DNA of 64,000 bases from Aldehydirespirator sp965219165 (GTDB lineage: Bacteria; Actinomycetota; Acidimicrobiia; Acidimicrobiales; Aldehydirespiratoraceae), in the NCBI GenBank assembly GCA_965219165.1, contig CBDCMW010000002.1:1736001-1800000 (forward strand). Direction: 5' to 3'. Position numbers and translations under genes: made by a program. Under the pieces are notes generated by a model. The model worked only from the letters and a program-made list of their open reading frames with translations, ran no database searches and was not told the DNA's origin. Below are positions 53,936-61,796 of the stretch, piece by piece. The number at the start of each line of letters is the position of its first letter. Positions within the stretch are counted from its first letter, which is position 1.

Positions 53936-54144
53936 GCGAAGACACCGAGCGCATAACCCGTGAGTCGCTGGAGGACGCTCTGCGCGACCTCCAGGCCGAC
54001 GTCGACCGCGAGGCCCAGCCACTGCTCGTCAAGGTCGCTTACGGGGCGGCTGTGGCCGCCGTCGTGCTGATCGGCCTCGCCTACGTGTTCGGACGCCGGG
54101 CCGGTCGCCGCCGCGCCACCGTGGTGGAAGTAAGGCGGATCTGA
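53932..54144 (+). CDS. Small single-pass membrane protein, DUF3618-like
   Basis: 70 aa. An acidic N-terminal helix (EDTERITRESLEDALRDLQA) is followed by one membrane span (VAYGAAVAAVVLIGLAYVFG) and a basic tail RRAGRRRA. The layout resembles DUF3618 proteins that accompany holin-X genes. GTG 53932 overlaps the previous stop. The next GTG follows the stop immediately. Confidence 0.7.
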   Translation: MSEDTERITRESLEDALRDLQADVDREAQPLLVKVAYGAAVAAVVLIGLAYVFGRRAGRRRATVVEVRRI

Positions 54145-54375
54145 GTGGTGGGCCTCCCAGTGCGGAGCTCGGCGGGCGCCTGGATCACCCGTCAGGCGGT
54201 TCGCCGGGGCTTGCTCGGCAGCTCGAGGATCTGGTTCGCGGTGCTCGTGGCTACCGGCTTGGCCAAGGGGCTGCGAAGGGTGATGCGGTCCGGCGAGCCC
54301 TCGACGGTGCTGTCGCAGCGGCTCGAGCCCGGTGCTGGAATCGAGGTCCGGCACCTGAAGGAGAAGCGCGGCTGA
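54145..54375 (+). CDS. Small basic membrane-associated protein
   Basis: 76 aa, unrecognised. One moderately hydrophobic stretch (RIWFAVLVATGLAKGL) in a basic context, then EPSTVLSQRLEPGAGIEVRH. Third in a tight cluster of small envelope proteins; GTG 54145 directly abuts the upstream TGA, so it depends on coupling. Conserved neighbours argue that it is real. Confidence 0.6.
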   Translation: MVGLPVRSSAGAWITRQAVRRGLLGSSRIWFAVLVATGLAKGLRRVMRSGEPSTVLSQRLEPGAGIEVRHLKEKRG

Positions 54376-54400
54376 GCCCGGGCGAGGCCACGCTGCTGCG

Positions 54401-54514
54401 ATGCGAGTCGTGTTGCGCAACCCGACCAGGGAGATGGAGCGCGCGTTCTGCCGCTTGACCGAGCGGGCCACAGCCCCAGAGGCGGTGCGCTTCCCCGACC
54501 GCTCCCGTCCATGA
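54401..54514 (+). pseudogene. 37-codon deletion scar: ThiS/MoaD-like head joined to a foreign tail
   Basis: ATG 54401 opens MRVVLRNPTREME, which looks like the first strand of a ThiS/MoaD sulfur carrier, then continues RAFCRLTERATAPEAVRF and stops at TGA 54512. The second part recalls the cysteine-containing C-terminus of TtuA-like tRNA thiolases (AFC..ER). The stop overlaps the trmI start as ATGA. A deletion joining the front of one gene to the end of the next, while keeping coupling to trmI, would explain it. Based on recalled family resemblance. Confidence 0.4.
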
Positions 54515-55287
54515 CTCGAGGACCGTTCGAGCCCGGCGAGCCGGTCCTGCTCATCGACCGCAAGAGCCGCCGCTACCTGTTTGATCTGGGCACGGGCCGC
54601 GAATTCCACACCCACACTGGCGTGATCGCCCACGACGCCATCATCGGCGCGCCCGAGGGGACCAGGCTGCGGTCCACACGCGGCGCCGCCTTCCTGGCCG
54701 TGCGCCCGACCCTGGCCGACGCTGTGCTCAAGATGCCCCGGGGGGCGCAAGTGGTGTACCCCAAGGACACGGGTGCGATCCTCGTGCTGGCCGACATCTT
54801 TCCGGGTGCCAGGGTGCTCGAGGCTGGGTTGGGCTCCGGGGCGCTGTCGATGGCGCTGCTGCGGGCGGGCGCGGTCGTGTCCGGGTACGAGCGGCGCGAG
54901 GACTTCTGCGCCCGGGCTCGGGCCAATGTCGAGCGCTTCTGCGACCCCGAGGCGCTGGACCGGTACCGCACCGAGGTGCGCGACGTCTACGAGGGCATCG
55001 ACGAGTCCGGCCTCGACCGTGTGGTGCTCGACCTGCCCGAGCCGTGGCAGGTCGTTCCCCACGCTGGGCAGGCTCTGCGCCCCGGCGGGATCCTGCTGGC
55101 ATACACGCCGAGCATCGTCCAGGTCCAGAGGCTGCGCCAGGCGCTCGACGACTCGCTGTTCGACCTGCACGAAACGGTCGAGGTGCTGCACCGAGGATGG
55201 CATGTTGAGGGTGACGCGGTGCGACCCAACCATCGGATGGTGGCCCACACCGGCTTCCTGACCGTGAGCCGGCTCACGGCCTCGTGA
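54511..55287 (+). CDS. trmI: tRNA (adenine-58-N1)-methyltransferase
   Basis: 258 aa SAM-dependent enzyme making m1A58 in the T loop of tRNA. N-terminal beta domain (GEPVLLIDRKSRRYLFDL), linker RPTLADAVLKMPRGAQVVYP, SAM motif VLEAGLGSGALSMALL (about 101-116), and the catalytic-region VVLDLPEPWQVV. ARC and trmI are commonly close in actinobacteria, as here. The TGA stop is inside the first unit of a 36-bp repeat that also forms the next start. Confidence 0.93.
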   Translation: MTRGPFEPGEPVLLIDRKSRRYLFDLGTGREFHTHTGVIAHDAIIGAPEGTRLRSTRGAAFLAVRPTLADAVLKMPRGAQVVYPKDTGAILVLADIFPGARVLEAGLGSGALSMALLRAGAVVSGYERREDFCARARANVERFCDPEALDRYRTEVRDVYEGIDESGLDRVVLDLPEPWQVVPHAGQALRPGGILLAYTPSIVQVQRLRQALDDSLFDLHETVEVLHRGWHVEGDAVRPNHRMVAHTGFLTVSRLTAS

Positions 55288-55393
55288 CGCGGTTGCCGGC
55301 GGTTTCGTGAAGCGGCCTCGTGACGCGATTGCTGGCGGTTTCGTGACGCGACTGCGCGACGCGGTTGCTGGCGGTTTCGTGAAGCGACTGCGT
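55286..55393 (+). repeat. Three 36-bp tandem repeats at the trmI-protease junction
   Basis: Units starting GACGCGGTTGCCGGCGGTTT, GACGCGATTGCTGGCGGTTT and GACGCGGTTGCTGGCGGTTT begin at 55286, 55322 and 55358. Each contains TTTCGTG, giving in-frame GTG codons at 55307, 55343 and 55379. Overlapping GTGA sequences form the trmI stop (GTG 55284) and the first protease start (55307), leaving an 8-codon mini-ORF between them. Confidence 0.9.
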
Positions 55394-56239
55394 CCGTGGC
55401 GTGTCATCGCGGCGACTGCGGCCATCGCGGCGGCGGCATCCGGTTTGGCGCTGGCGGCCACCGCAGTTTGGAGCGGCCTGACGGAGTCCGGGCTGCACAC
55501 GCCTTCTGCTGGCTCGGCCATAACCGGTCCGGGGGTTGATCCCGGCCCGACGTCCACCCGTCCGCCGTTGGACGATCCTCCCGATCCGGGTCCGGTCCCC
55601 ACAAGCCATGGTCTGACTGCGGTGGAGTTGGCCGCGGCCGTGGAGTCATCGGTGAGGGTCGCGGGGCCCGCGTGCCGGGGAATCGTGCGAGAGGGCAGCG
55701 GGTTCGGGGTCAGAGACGGTGATCTCGTCGTCACCATCGCGCATCTGATGATCGGAATGCAGGAACCGGAAGTCGAACTGGCCGACGGCCGCATGCTGGC
55801 GGCCGTGCCCGTGGCCTTCGATCCTGCCAACGATCTGGCCGTGCTGCGCGTCCCGGGCGCGGGCCTGTGGCCGCTGCCCCTCAGCGAAGCTGTGCCCGAC
55901 GGCACGATCGGCGCGGTGCTGGCCTGGGAGGAGGAGGGCGCGCCCGACCCGACACCGTTCCGCATCGACCGGCCGGTGACGGTGCGGACCGAGATTGTGG
56001 GCGGAGACGAGCGCATCGAGCGCCCCTCGTGGCTGCTGGCTGCCGACACCGAGGTGGGCGACTCCGGTGCCGCGCTGGTATCCGAGGTGGACGGTCGGAT
56101 CACCGCCGTGGGAGTCGCCTGGGGTGCCTCTCGCCGCGGGGGAGGCGGGGTGGCCTACGCCACTAGGTCCGGCGCGCTGGAGAGGCTTCTGGCCTCATCC
56201 GACCTAGACGAGCCAGCCGAGCTGCCCGGCTGCGGTTAG
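55307..56239 (+). CDS. Membrane-anchored trypsin-like serine protease
   Basis: 310 aa. A basic head made of 12-residue repeats (KRPRDAIAGGFV, TRLRDAVAGGFV) leads into a membrane anchor (AATAAIAAAASGLALAATAV), a Pro-rich linker and an S1C/MarP-like domain. Triad: His in VVTIAHLMIG, Asp in DPANDLAVLRV and Ser in VGDSGAALVSEV. An additional cysteine pair may tie the domain. It should act outside the membrane. GTG 55307, 55343 or 55379 could each be the start; the last is the least repetitive. Convergent with the ferredoxin gene. Confidence 0.8.
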   Translation: MKRPRDAIAGGFVTRLRDAVAGGFVKRLRPWRVIAATAAIAAAASGLALAATAVWSGLTESGLHTPSAGSAITGPGVDPGPTSTRPPLDDPPDPGPVPTSHGLTAVELAAAVESSVRVAGPACRGIVREGSGFGVRDGDLVVTIAHLMIGMQEPEVELADGRMLAAVPVAFDPANDLAVLRVPGAGLWPLPLSEAVPDGTIGAVLAWEEEGAPDPTPFRIDRPVTVRTEIVGGDERIERPSWLLAADTEVGDSGAALVSEVDGRITAVGVAWGASRRGGGGVAYATRSGALERLLASSDLDEPAELPGCG

Positions 56240-56253
56240 CCGCGCTGTGCGGC

Positions 56254-56271
56254 GCCGGCGTCAACGCCGGA
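56254..56271. terminator. Hairpin between convergent genes
   Basis: CCGGCG-TCAA-CGCCGG forms a 6-bp GC stem with a four-base loop in the 38-bp gap between the protease and ferredoxin genes. There is no long T run, but such hairpins often serve as bidirectional terminators in high-GC actinobacteria. Confidence 0.4.
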
Positions 56272-56277
56272 AAGGCC

Positions 56278-56511
56278 TCACACCTCGATGAAGATGCACT
56301 CCCCGGGGCATTCCTCAGCGGACTCGATCACGGCCTCCTCCTGGCCCGCGGGCACGGCAGCCAGGCCGTCCGGTCCGCCAGGATCGGAGAACACATTGCT
56401 GTCCTCCACTACGTACGCGAGCCCGTCGTCGAGGAGGGTGAAGACATCAGGGGCGATCTCCTCGCACAAGCCGTCGCCCGTACACAAATCCTGATCAATC
56501 CAGACCTTCAT
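56278..56511 (-). CDS. Single-cluster ferredoxin
   Basis: 77 aa. C10-x2-D13-x2-C16 near the start and C68-P-G-E-C72 near the end indicate a 3Fe-4S cluster, or a 4Fe-4S cluster with Asp as fourth ligand, typical of actinobacterial P450-type ferredoxins. A ~20-residue acidic insertion separates the halves. ATG 56511 (MKVWIDQDLC) is the natural start. It stands divergent from the proteasomal ATPase, 244 bp away; no other gene lies in that gap. This ferredoxin-ARC pairing is seen in other actinobacteria. Confidence 0.9.
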   Translation of the reverse strand: MKVWIDQDLCTGDGLCEEIAPDVFTLLDDGLAYVVEDSNVFSDPGGPDGLAAVPAGQEEAVIESAEECPGECIFIEV

Positions 56512-56755
56512 GTCTTGGAGGCACCTCTCTTCAATGGGGTGGGACGATCCAGGGGTTCGCCCTATGCGGGCCGCACTGATTGCAGCATAGCGGCAATTGA
56601 GTCTCAAGCTTGCCAGCCATTGCCGCCCGTTGCCAACACCCCCGGCCGCACAGGCCTGCCGACCTGCGCGGCTCAGGAGAAATGCACGGTGCCACCGTAG
56701 TCCGGTCTAGGGTGTCGTCTGATCCCGGCCGACGAACGAGCGTAGGAGGCGAGCC

Positions 56756-58510
56756 GTGAGCGGGGCTGACACCGACGACTCGACGCAAGACCTCGAACGC
56801 CTGCGCCGGCTCGTATCCGAACTCGAGAGCGAGGTCGCCTCGCTGCGGCGACGCCTGCACGACGCGCCCAAGCGGGTGCGCATGCTCGAGGAGCGGCTGG
56901 CCGACACCAAGGGCCGGCTCACCCAGGCCGTGTCGCAGAACGAGCGGCTCACGACCATGCTCCGTGACGCCCGCGAGCACATTGGCTCGCTGCGCGAGGA
57001 GGTCGAGAAGCTCACCCAGCCGCCCAGCGGGTACGGCACGGTGCTGGGCCGCAACGACGACGGCACCGTCGACGTGCGCGCCGGGGGCCGCAAGATGAGG
57101 GTGGCTGTCCATCCCGACCTCGCCGAGGACCTGCGAGCCGGCGAGGAGGTCGCGCTCAACGAGTCGTTCAGCGTGGTGCTGGCCCGCCGGCCGGATCGCA
57201 CCGGTGAGGTCGCGACGGTCAAGGAACTGCTGCCGGGGGGCGACCGGGCCGTGGTGCTGGGCCGGGCCGACGAGGAGCGGGTCGTGGAGCTGGGCGCAAT
57301 GGTGTCGGCGGGGCCGATCCGCAGCGGCGACAACGTGCTCATCGACTCCTCCGGCGACCTTGTCATCGAGCGCCTGCCCCGCCCCGAGGTGGAGGATCTC
57401 ATCCTGGAGGAGGTGCCCGACACCTGCTACGACGACGTCGGGGGCCTCGACGCCCAGATCGAGCAGATCACCGACGCGGTGGAGCTGCCGTTCGTGCACC
57501 ACACCCTGTTCGCCGAGTACGACCTGCCCGCCCCCAAGGGAGTGCTGCTCTACGGCCCCCCGGGCTGCGGCAAGACCCTCATCGCCAAGGCCGTGGCCAA
57601 CAGCCTGGCCAGCAAGGTGTCGGAGCTTTCAGGCGACGCGCGGGCCCGCAGCTTCTTCCTCAACATCAAGGGACCGGAGCTCCTCAACAAGTACGTGGGC
57701 GAGACCGAGCGCCAGATCCGCCTCGTGTTCCAGCGGGCCCGGGAGAAGAGCGAGCAGGGCTGGCCCGTCATCGTCTTCTTCGACGAGATGGAGTCGCTGT
57801 TCCGCACCCGCGGCTCGGGGATCAGCTCCGACATCGAGTCGACGATCGTCCCCCAGCTCCTGGCCGAGATCGACGGCGTGGAAGCCCTGCGCAACGTCAT
57901 CGTCATCGGAGCCTCCAATCGGGAGGACCTCATCGACCCGGCCATCCTGCGTCCCGGTCGCCTCGACGTGAAGATCAAGATCGAGCGGCCCGACGCCGAG
58001 GCGGCCACGTCCATCTTCGCCCGCTACCTGATCCCGAGCCTGCCGATCGCGGCCGAGATGGTCGACACCATCGGCGGCGGCGACCCCGACAAGGCGGTGC
58101 GGGGCATGATCGAGCAGACCGTGGAGGACATGTACCGGCCCGCCGATGCCAACCGCTTCCTGGAGGTCACCTACCAGAACGCCGACAAGGAGGTCATGTA
58201 CTACCGGGACTTCGCCTCGGGAGCGATGATCGAGAACGTGGTCCGGCGGGCCAAGAAGCTGGCCATCAAGCGGGAGATCGCGGGCGGGTCCCGCGGCATC
58301 GTTACGGCCGACCTGCTCGCCTCCGTGCGCCAGGAGTTCAAGGAGCACGAGGACCTGCCCAACACCACCAACCCCGACGACTGGGCCCGGATCTCGGGCA
58401 AGAAGGGCGAGCGCATCGTGTTCGTGCGCACGCTGGTGTCCGGAGACGACGAGGACGTCGCCTCCGGAGGCCGCTCGATCGAGAGGGTGCAGACCGGCCA
58501 GTACCTGTAA
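56756..58510 (+). CDS. arc: Proteasomal AAA ATPase (ARC/Mpa)
   Basis: 584 aa. An N-terminal coiled coil (about 10-85) for recognising Pup, two OB domains (from GYGTVLGRNDDGTVDV), then a AAA domain with Walker A YGPPGCGKTLIAKA (about 266), Walker B VIVFFDEMESLF and an SRH ending RPGRLDVKIKI. The C-terminus TGQYL is the motif that docks into the 20S proteasome. GTG 56756 has GGAGG 6 nt upstream. The usual partners dop, pup, prcB and prcA do not follow; an amino-acid transport cluster does. Confidence 0.95.
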   Translation: MSGADTDDSTQDLERLRRLVSELESEVASLRRRLHDAPKRVRMLEERLADTKGRLTQAVSQNERLTTMLRDAREHIGSLREEVEKLTQPPSGYGTVLGRNDDGTVDVRAGGRKMRVAVHPDLAEDLRAGEEVALNESFSVVLARRPDRTGEVATVKELLPGGDRAVVLGRADEERVVELGAMVSAGPIRSGDNVLIDSSGDLVIERLPRPEVEDLILEEVPDTCYDDVGGLDAQIEQITDAVELPFVHHTLFAEYDLPAPKGVLLYGPPGCGKTLIAKAVANSLASKVSELSGDARARSFFLNIKGPELLNKYVGETERQIRLVFQRAREKSEQGWPVIVFFDEMESLFRTRGSGISSDIESTIVPQLLAEIDGVEALRNVIVIGASNREDLIDPAILRPGRLDVKIKIERPDAEAATSIFARYLIPSLPIAAEMVDTIGGGDPDKAVRGMIEQTVEDMYRPADANRFLEVTYQNADKEVMYYRDFASGAMIENVVRRAKKLAIKREIAGGSRGIVTADLLASVRQEFKEHEDLPNTTNPDDWARISGKKGERIVFVRTLVSGDDEDVASGGRSIERVQTGQYL

Positions 58511-58536
58511 GAGACCGAGCGGGTAGGCGGCCGAAC

Positions 58537-58998
58537 ATGCGAGCGACTGGGATCCCGCGGATGTCGGCGCTGCTGCTTGCCGTGGTCCTGGTGGCCGTCG
58601 CGTGCGGCAGTGGCAACGGGTTCGGAGGCGAGACGGCCACGATCACTCCGGCGGTGGTCTCCACCCAGGACGGCGACCTGCTCCGAACGGTGCAGGATCG
58701 CGGCAGGCTGGTCTGCGGCGTCTCCGGCACCAGGGTGATCTTCTCCGAGACCCAGCCCGACGGCAGCGTCGTCGGCGTCGACGCCGACTACTGCCGCGTG
58801 GTCGCGGCGGCCGTGCACGGCGACCTGATCTCGATTCCGGCCGCGTCGGCGGCGTCGGCGATGTTCTGCTCGGTGGTCGTGCCGACCAGGGCGCACACCA
58901 CGGCGCCGGAGGGTGTTGCACATCACGGGGGTGTTGCTTGTCCCAGGGTGTGCTGCTGGTTCCCGCCAATAGTCGAATCAACAATGCTTCCTACTTGA
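58537..58998 (+). pseudogene. Broken, internally inverted copy of the amino-acid-binding protein gene
   Basis: A 153-codon frame starts as a lipoprotein (lipobox VAVAC) and runs parallel to AapJ for about 55 residues (CGVSGTRVIFSETQPDGSVV and VDADYCRVVAAA). At about 58823 the match ends. Bases 58845-58883 instead match the reverse complement of aapJ 59567-59605, with 36 of 39 positions identical by hand. The remainder is unrelated, with GGGTGTTGC repeats. So a duplicate of aapJ was truncated and carries an inverted internal piece. A short secreted product is possible but would not bind amino acids. Confidence 0.8.
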
Positions 58999-59062
58999 AA
59001 TAGGCGGCGCGGGCGAATACGGTGGGCCCCGTCACCTCGCCGCGAACCCATGGAGGGAACCC

Positions 59063-60136
59063 GTGACTCACAACAAGTCCCCGGTATGGCGTGTCCTCGC
59101 AGTCCTCTGCGCCGTGACGCTCTTTGCCGCAGCGTGCGGCGAAGACGGCGCTGATGACGACACCGAGGACGGAGACCTGCTCGACACGGTCCTCGACCGG
59201 GGTGAGCTGCACTGTGGCGTCTCCGGCGCGGCTGTGGCGTTCTCCGAGACCCAGCCCGATGGCTCCCAGACCGGCTTCGACGCCGACTACTGCCGGGCCG
59301 TGGCCGCGGCGCTCTTCGGCGACGCCGAAGCCGTCGTGTTCTCCCCGCTGACCGCCGCCGAGCGGTTCACCGCCGTCCAGACCGGCGCGATCGATGTGCT
59401 GATGCGCAACACCACTTGGACCCAGAGCCGTGACAGCGAGGTGGGCATGGACTTCGGTCCGACCACCTATTACGACGGCCAGCAGCTCATGGCCCGGGTC
59501 AGCGACGACTTCTCGGGCTCTTCGCAGGTCAGCGACATCGGCGGCTCCGTCGTCTGCACCAACGCGGGCACCACCACCGAGCAGAACATCGCCGACGCGA
59601 CCGACGCCGCCGGTGTGGCCATCACGCTCAGGACCTTTGCGGACTTCGACATCGTCACCACCAACTTCATCGACGGCGCCTGCGACGTCATAACCACGGA
59701 CGGTTCGGGCCTGGTCGGCCGCAAGGCCAACCAGCAGCCCGACGGCGAGGAGTGGGTGATTTTCCCGGCCACGCCGATCTCCAAGGAGCCCCTCGGCCCG
59801 ACCTACGGCCAGAACCAGTCGCGGTTCGCCGATGTGGTGAACTGGACGGTCTACGCCACGATCATCGCGGACGAGAAGGGCATCACTTCGGCCAACGTCG
59901 ACGACATGGCCGCCAACCCGCCCGACGCTGAGGCAGGTCGCCTGCTCGGTGGTGAAGGCGAGCAGCAGAGCGCCCTGGGTCTGGCCCCCGACGCCTTCCA
60001 CCAAGTGATCAAGCAGGTCGGCAACTACGACGAGATCTACTCGCGCCACCTGAACCCGGTCGGCCTGTCCCGGGCGGGCTCGGCCAACGCGGGCTGGCTC
60101 GACGGCGGCCTCATCTACGCTCCTCCCGCTCGTTAG
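59063..60136 (+). CDS. aapJ: General L-amino acid ABC transporter, binding lipoprotein
   Basis: 357 aa. Lipobox FAAAC (Cys25), acidic spacer, then an SBP_bac_3 fold of the AapJ/BztA type: DRGELHCGVSGAAVAFSETQ, GFDADYCRAVAAALFGDAEA, VLMRNTTWTQSRDSEVGMDF and the late GSANAGWLDGGLIYAP. It captures amino acids for the permeases that follow. GTG 59063 has GGAGGG 5 nt upstream. A stable hairpin lies between it and aapQ, which probably raises its transcript level relative to the permeases. Confidence 0.93.
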   Translation: MTHNKSPVWRVLAVLCAVTLFAAACGEDGADDDTEDGDLLDTVLDRGELHCGVSGAAVAFSETQPDGSQTGFDADYCRAVAAALFGDAEAVVFSPLTAAERFTAVQTGAIDVLMRNTTWTQSRDSEVGMDFGPTTYYDGQQLMARVSDDFSGSSQVSDIGGSVVCTNAGTTTEQNIADATDAAGVAITLRTFADFDIVTTNFIDGACDVITTDGSGLVGRKANQQPDGEEWVIFPATPISKEPLGPTYGQNQSRFADVVNWTVYATIIADEKGITSANVDDMAANPPDAEAGRLLGGEGEQQSALGLAPDAFHQVIKQVGNYDEIYSRHLNPVGLSRAGSANAGWLDGGLIYAPPAR

Positions 60137-60186
60137 CCGGGGTATCGCAAAGGCACTCTCTAGACGGACGACTCGCCTAGGTTTGC

Positions 60187-60216
60187 GGGGGCTCGGGGCA
60201 TCATCCCCGGGCCCCC
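60187..60216 (+). terminator. Strong hairpin between aapJ and aapQ
   Basis: GGGGGCTCGGGG-CATCAT-CCCCGGGCCCCC forms a 12-bp stem with one mismatch and a six-base loop, and no T run. In ABC operons such a hairpin after the binding-protein gene usually stabilises its mRNA and attenuates the permease genes. Confidence 0.55.
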
Positions 60217-60259
60217 GTTGCCGTGCACGGCAACGAAACCGCTCCGGAGGCGCCCCGGC

Positions 60260-61795
60260 GTGTCCAACACCGAAGAAGCCACGCTCGCCGCGACGCAGTC
60301 CCAGCGTCCGCCGTTCTACCGCGATGCCACCGTCGTCAAGTGGCTGGCCCAGGTGCTGGCGCTGCTGCTGGTGCTCTTCACCATGTACTTCCTGGCGACG
60401 CAGGCTCGCAATAGCCTTGACGCCAAGGACATCGACACGGGCTACGAGTTCCTCGGCATCGACCTGGGCAGCAAGGTGAGCTCGGGCATCGACACCGACC
60501 CCGACACCAGTGGTCGGGCCCTATGGGTGGGAATGGTCAACACGCTCCGGCTCTCCATCGGCGGGATCCTGGTGGCCACCATGCTCGGCGTGCTCGTCGG
60601 CGTCGGCCGGCTGTCGAGCAACTGGATTGTCAACCGGATCTCGAGTGTGTTCATCGAGACGCTTCGCAACATCCCTCTGGTGGTCCAGATCATCCTCATC
60701 TTCGTGGTGATCGCCAGCCTGCCCAGGGTCGCGGCCACGGGAGAGCCGATACACGGCTGGCTGCACATGTCCGACAAGGGCGTGTCGATCCCGCGCGTCT
60801 TCCTGGGCGACGGCTTCTACCAGTGGATGGTCTTCGTCCTGATCGGCGCCGCGGTGGCCTGGTTCGTGATGCGGGCCCGGGTGCGCCTGCACGATGCGAC
60901 GGGCCGTGACACCTACCCGGTGCTGAGCTTCGTGGCCGTGGTTGGCGGGTTCGGGCTCGTCGGCTGGTTCCTGCACCCGGTGTTCGGCTGGGTCGGCGGG
61001 ATCTTCGACTTCATCGCCGAGGCGATCGACTCGCTCACGCAGGGCATCGTGCAGGCGGTCATCTCGGTGCTGGCCGTGGCTGCCGCCGTGCTGTGGATCC
61101 GGCGGTTCCTGGCCCGTCGCCGCACGCCCGCGGGGCTGATGCAGCTGAGCGACGACGACTACTTCCGCATCATCTTCGCGGCGGCGGGCGCGGTGATCGT
61201 GATCCTGTTCATGACGGTGGGGTGGCCCGGACTGTCGAGTTGGCTGATCAACTCTGGGCGCGACCTCTTCGAGGTGCTCGGCGACAAGTTCGGTGACGGC
61301 CGCACGGGCCAGCCCCTCGACGCAAAGCGCCCCGACATCGAGCAGGTGGACAACTTCCCCAACTACGGCCCGGCCGGGCTCAACCTCACCCAAGGACTGG
61401 CCGCCGTCTACTTCGGAGTCGTCCTCTACACGGCGGCCTTCATTGCCGAGATCGTGCGGGGCGGCATCCTGGCCGTTCCCAAGGGGCAGACCGAGGCCGC
61501 CCAGGCGGTGGGCCTGCGCCGCGCGACCATGCTGCGGCGGGTGGTCCTGCCCCAAGCGTTCCGGGTGATCCTGCCTCCGCTGGGCAACCAGTACCTGAAC
61601 CTCACCAAGAACACGTCGCTGGCCATCGCCATCGGCTACAGCGACGTCGTGCAGGTTGGTGAGAGCATCTACAACCAGACGGGCAAGACCCTGGAAGTGG
61701 TCTCCATCTGGATGCTGTTCTACTTGGCGTGCTCGCTCACCATCTCGGTTGTTGTGAACTCCTTCAACCTCCACCTCAAGATCGTGGAGCGCTGA
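60260..61795 (+). CDS. aapQ: General L-amino acid ABC transporter, permease AapQ
   Basis: 511 aa, longer than the ~400 aa usual for the family. Conserved features: NTLRLSIGGILVATMLGVLV and ETLRNIPLVVQIILIFVVIA early, and the EAA loop AAFIAEIVRGGILAVPKGQT with EAAQAVGLRRATMLRRVVLP at the end. Between them extra membrane spans (about 195-330) have been added. GTG 60260 has GGAGG 9 nt upstream; the frame is open further upstream without homology. Its TGA is followed after one base by the aapM start. Confidence 0.9.
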   Translation: MSNTEEATLAATQSQRPPFYRDATVVKWLAQVLALLLVLFTMYFLATQARNSLDAKDIDTGYEFLGIDLGSKVSSGIDTDPDTSGRALWVGMVNTLRLSIGGILVATMLGVLVGVGRLSSNWIVNRISSVFIETLRNIPLVVQIILIFVVIASLPRVAATGEPIHGWLHMSDKGVSIPRVFLGDGFYQWMVFVLIGAAVAWFVMRARVRLHDATGRDTYPVLSFVAVVGGFGLVGWFLHPVFGWVGGIFDFIAEAIDSLTQGIVQAVISVLAVAAAVLWIRRFLARRRTPAGLMQLSDDDYFRIIFAAAGAVIVILFMTVGWPGLSSWLINSGRDLFEVLGDKFGDGRTGQPLDAKRPDIEQVDNFPNYGPAGLNLTQGLAAVYFGVVLYTAAFIAEIVRGGILAVPKGQTEAAQAVGLRRATMLRRVVLPQAFRVILPPLGNQYLNLTKNTSLAIAIGYSDVVQVGESIYNQTGKTLEVVSIWMLFYLACSLTISVVVNSFNLHLKIVER

Positions 61796-61796
61796 G

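Noticed and set aside
53636..54375. Holin-like gene as a sign of a prophage
   Set aside because: Holin-X-type proteins are common chromosomal genes in actinobacteria, and no other phage gene is near.
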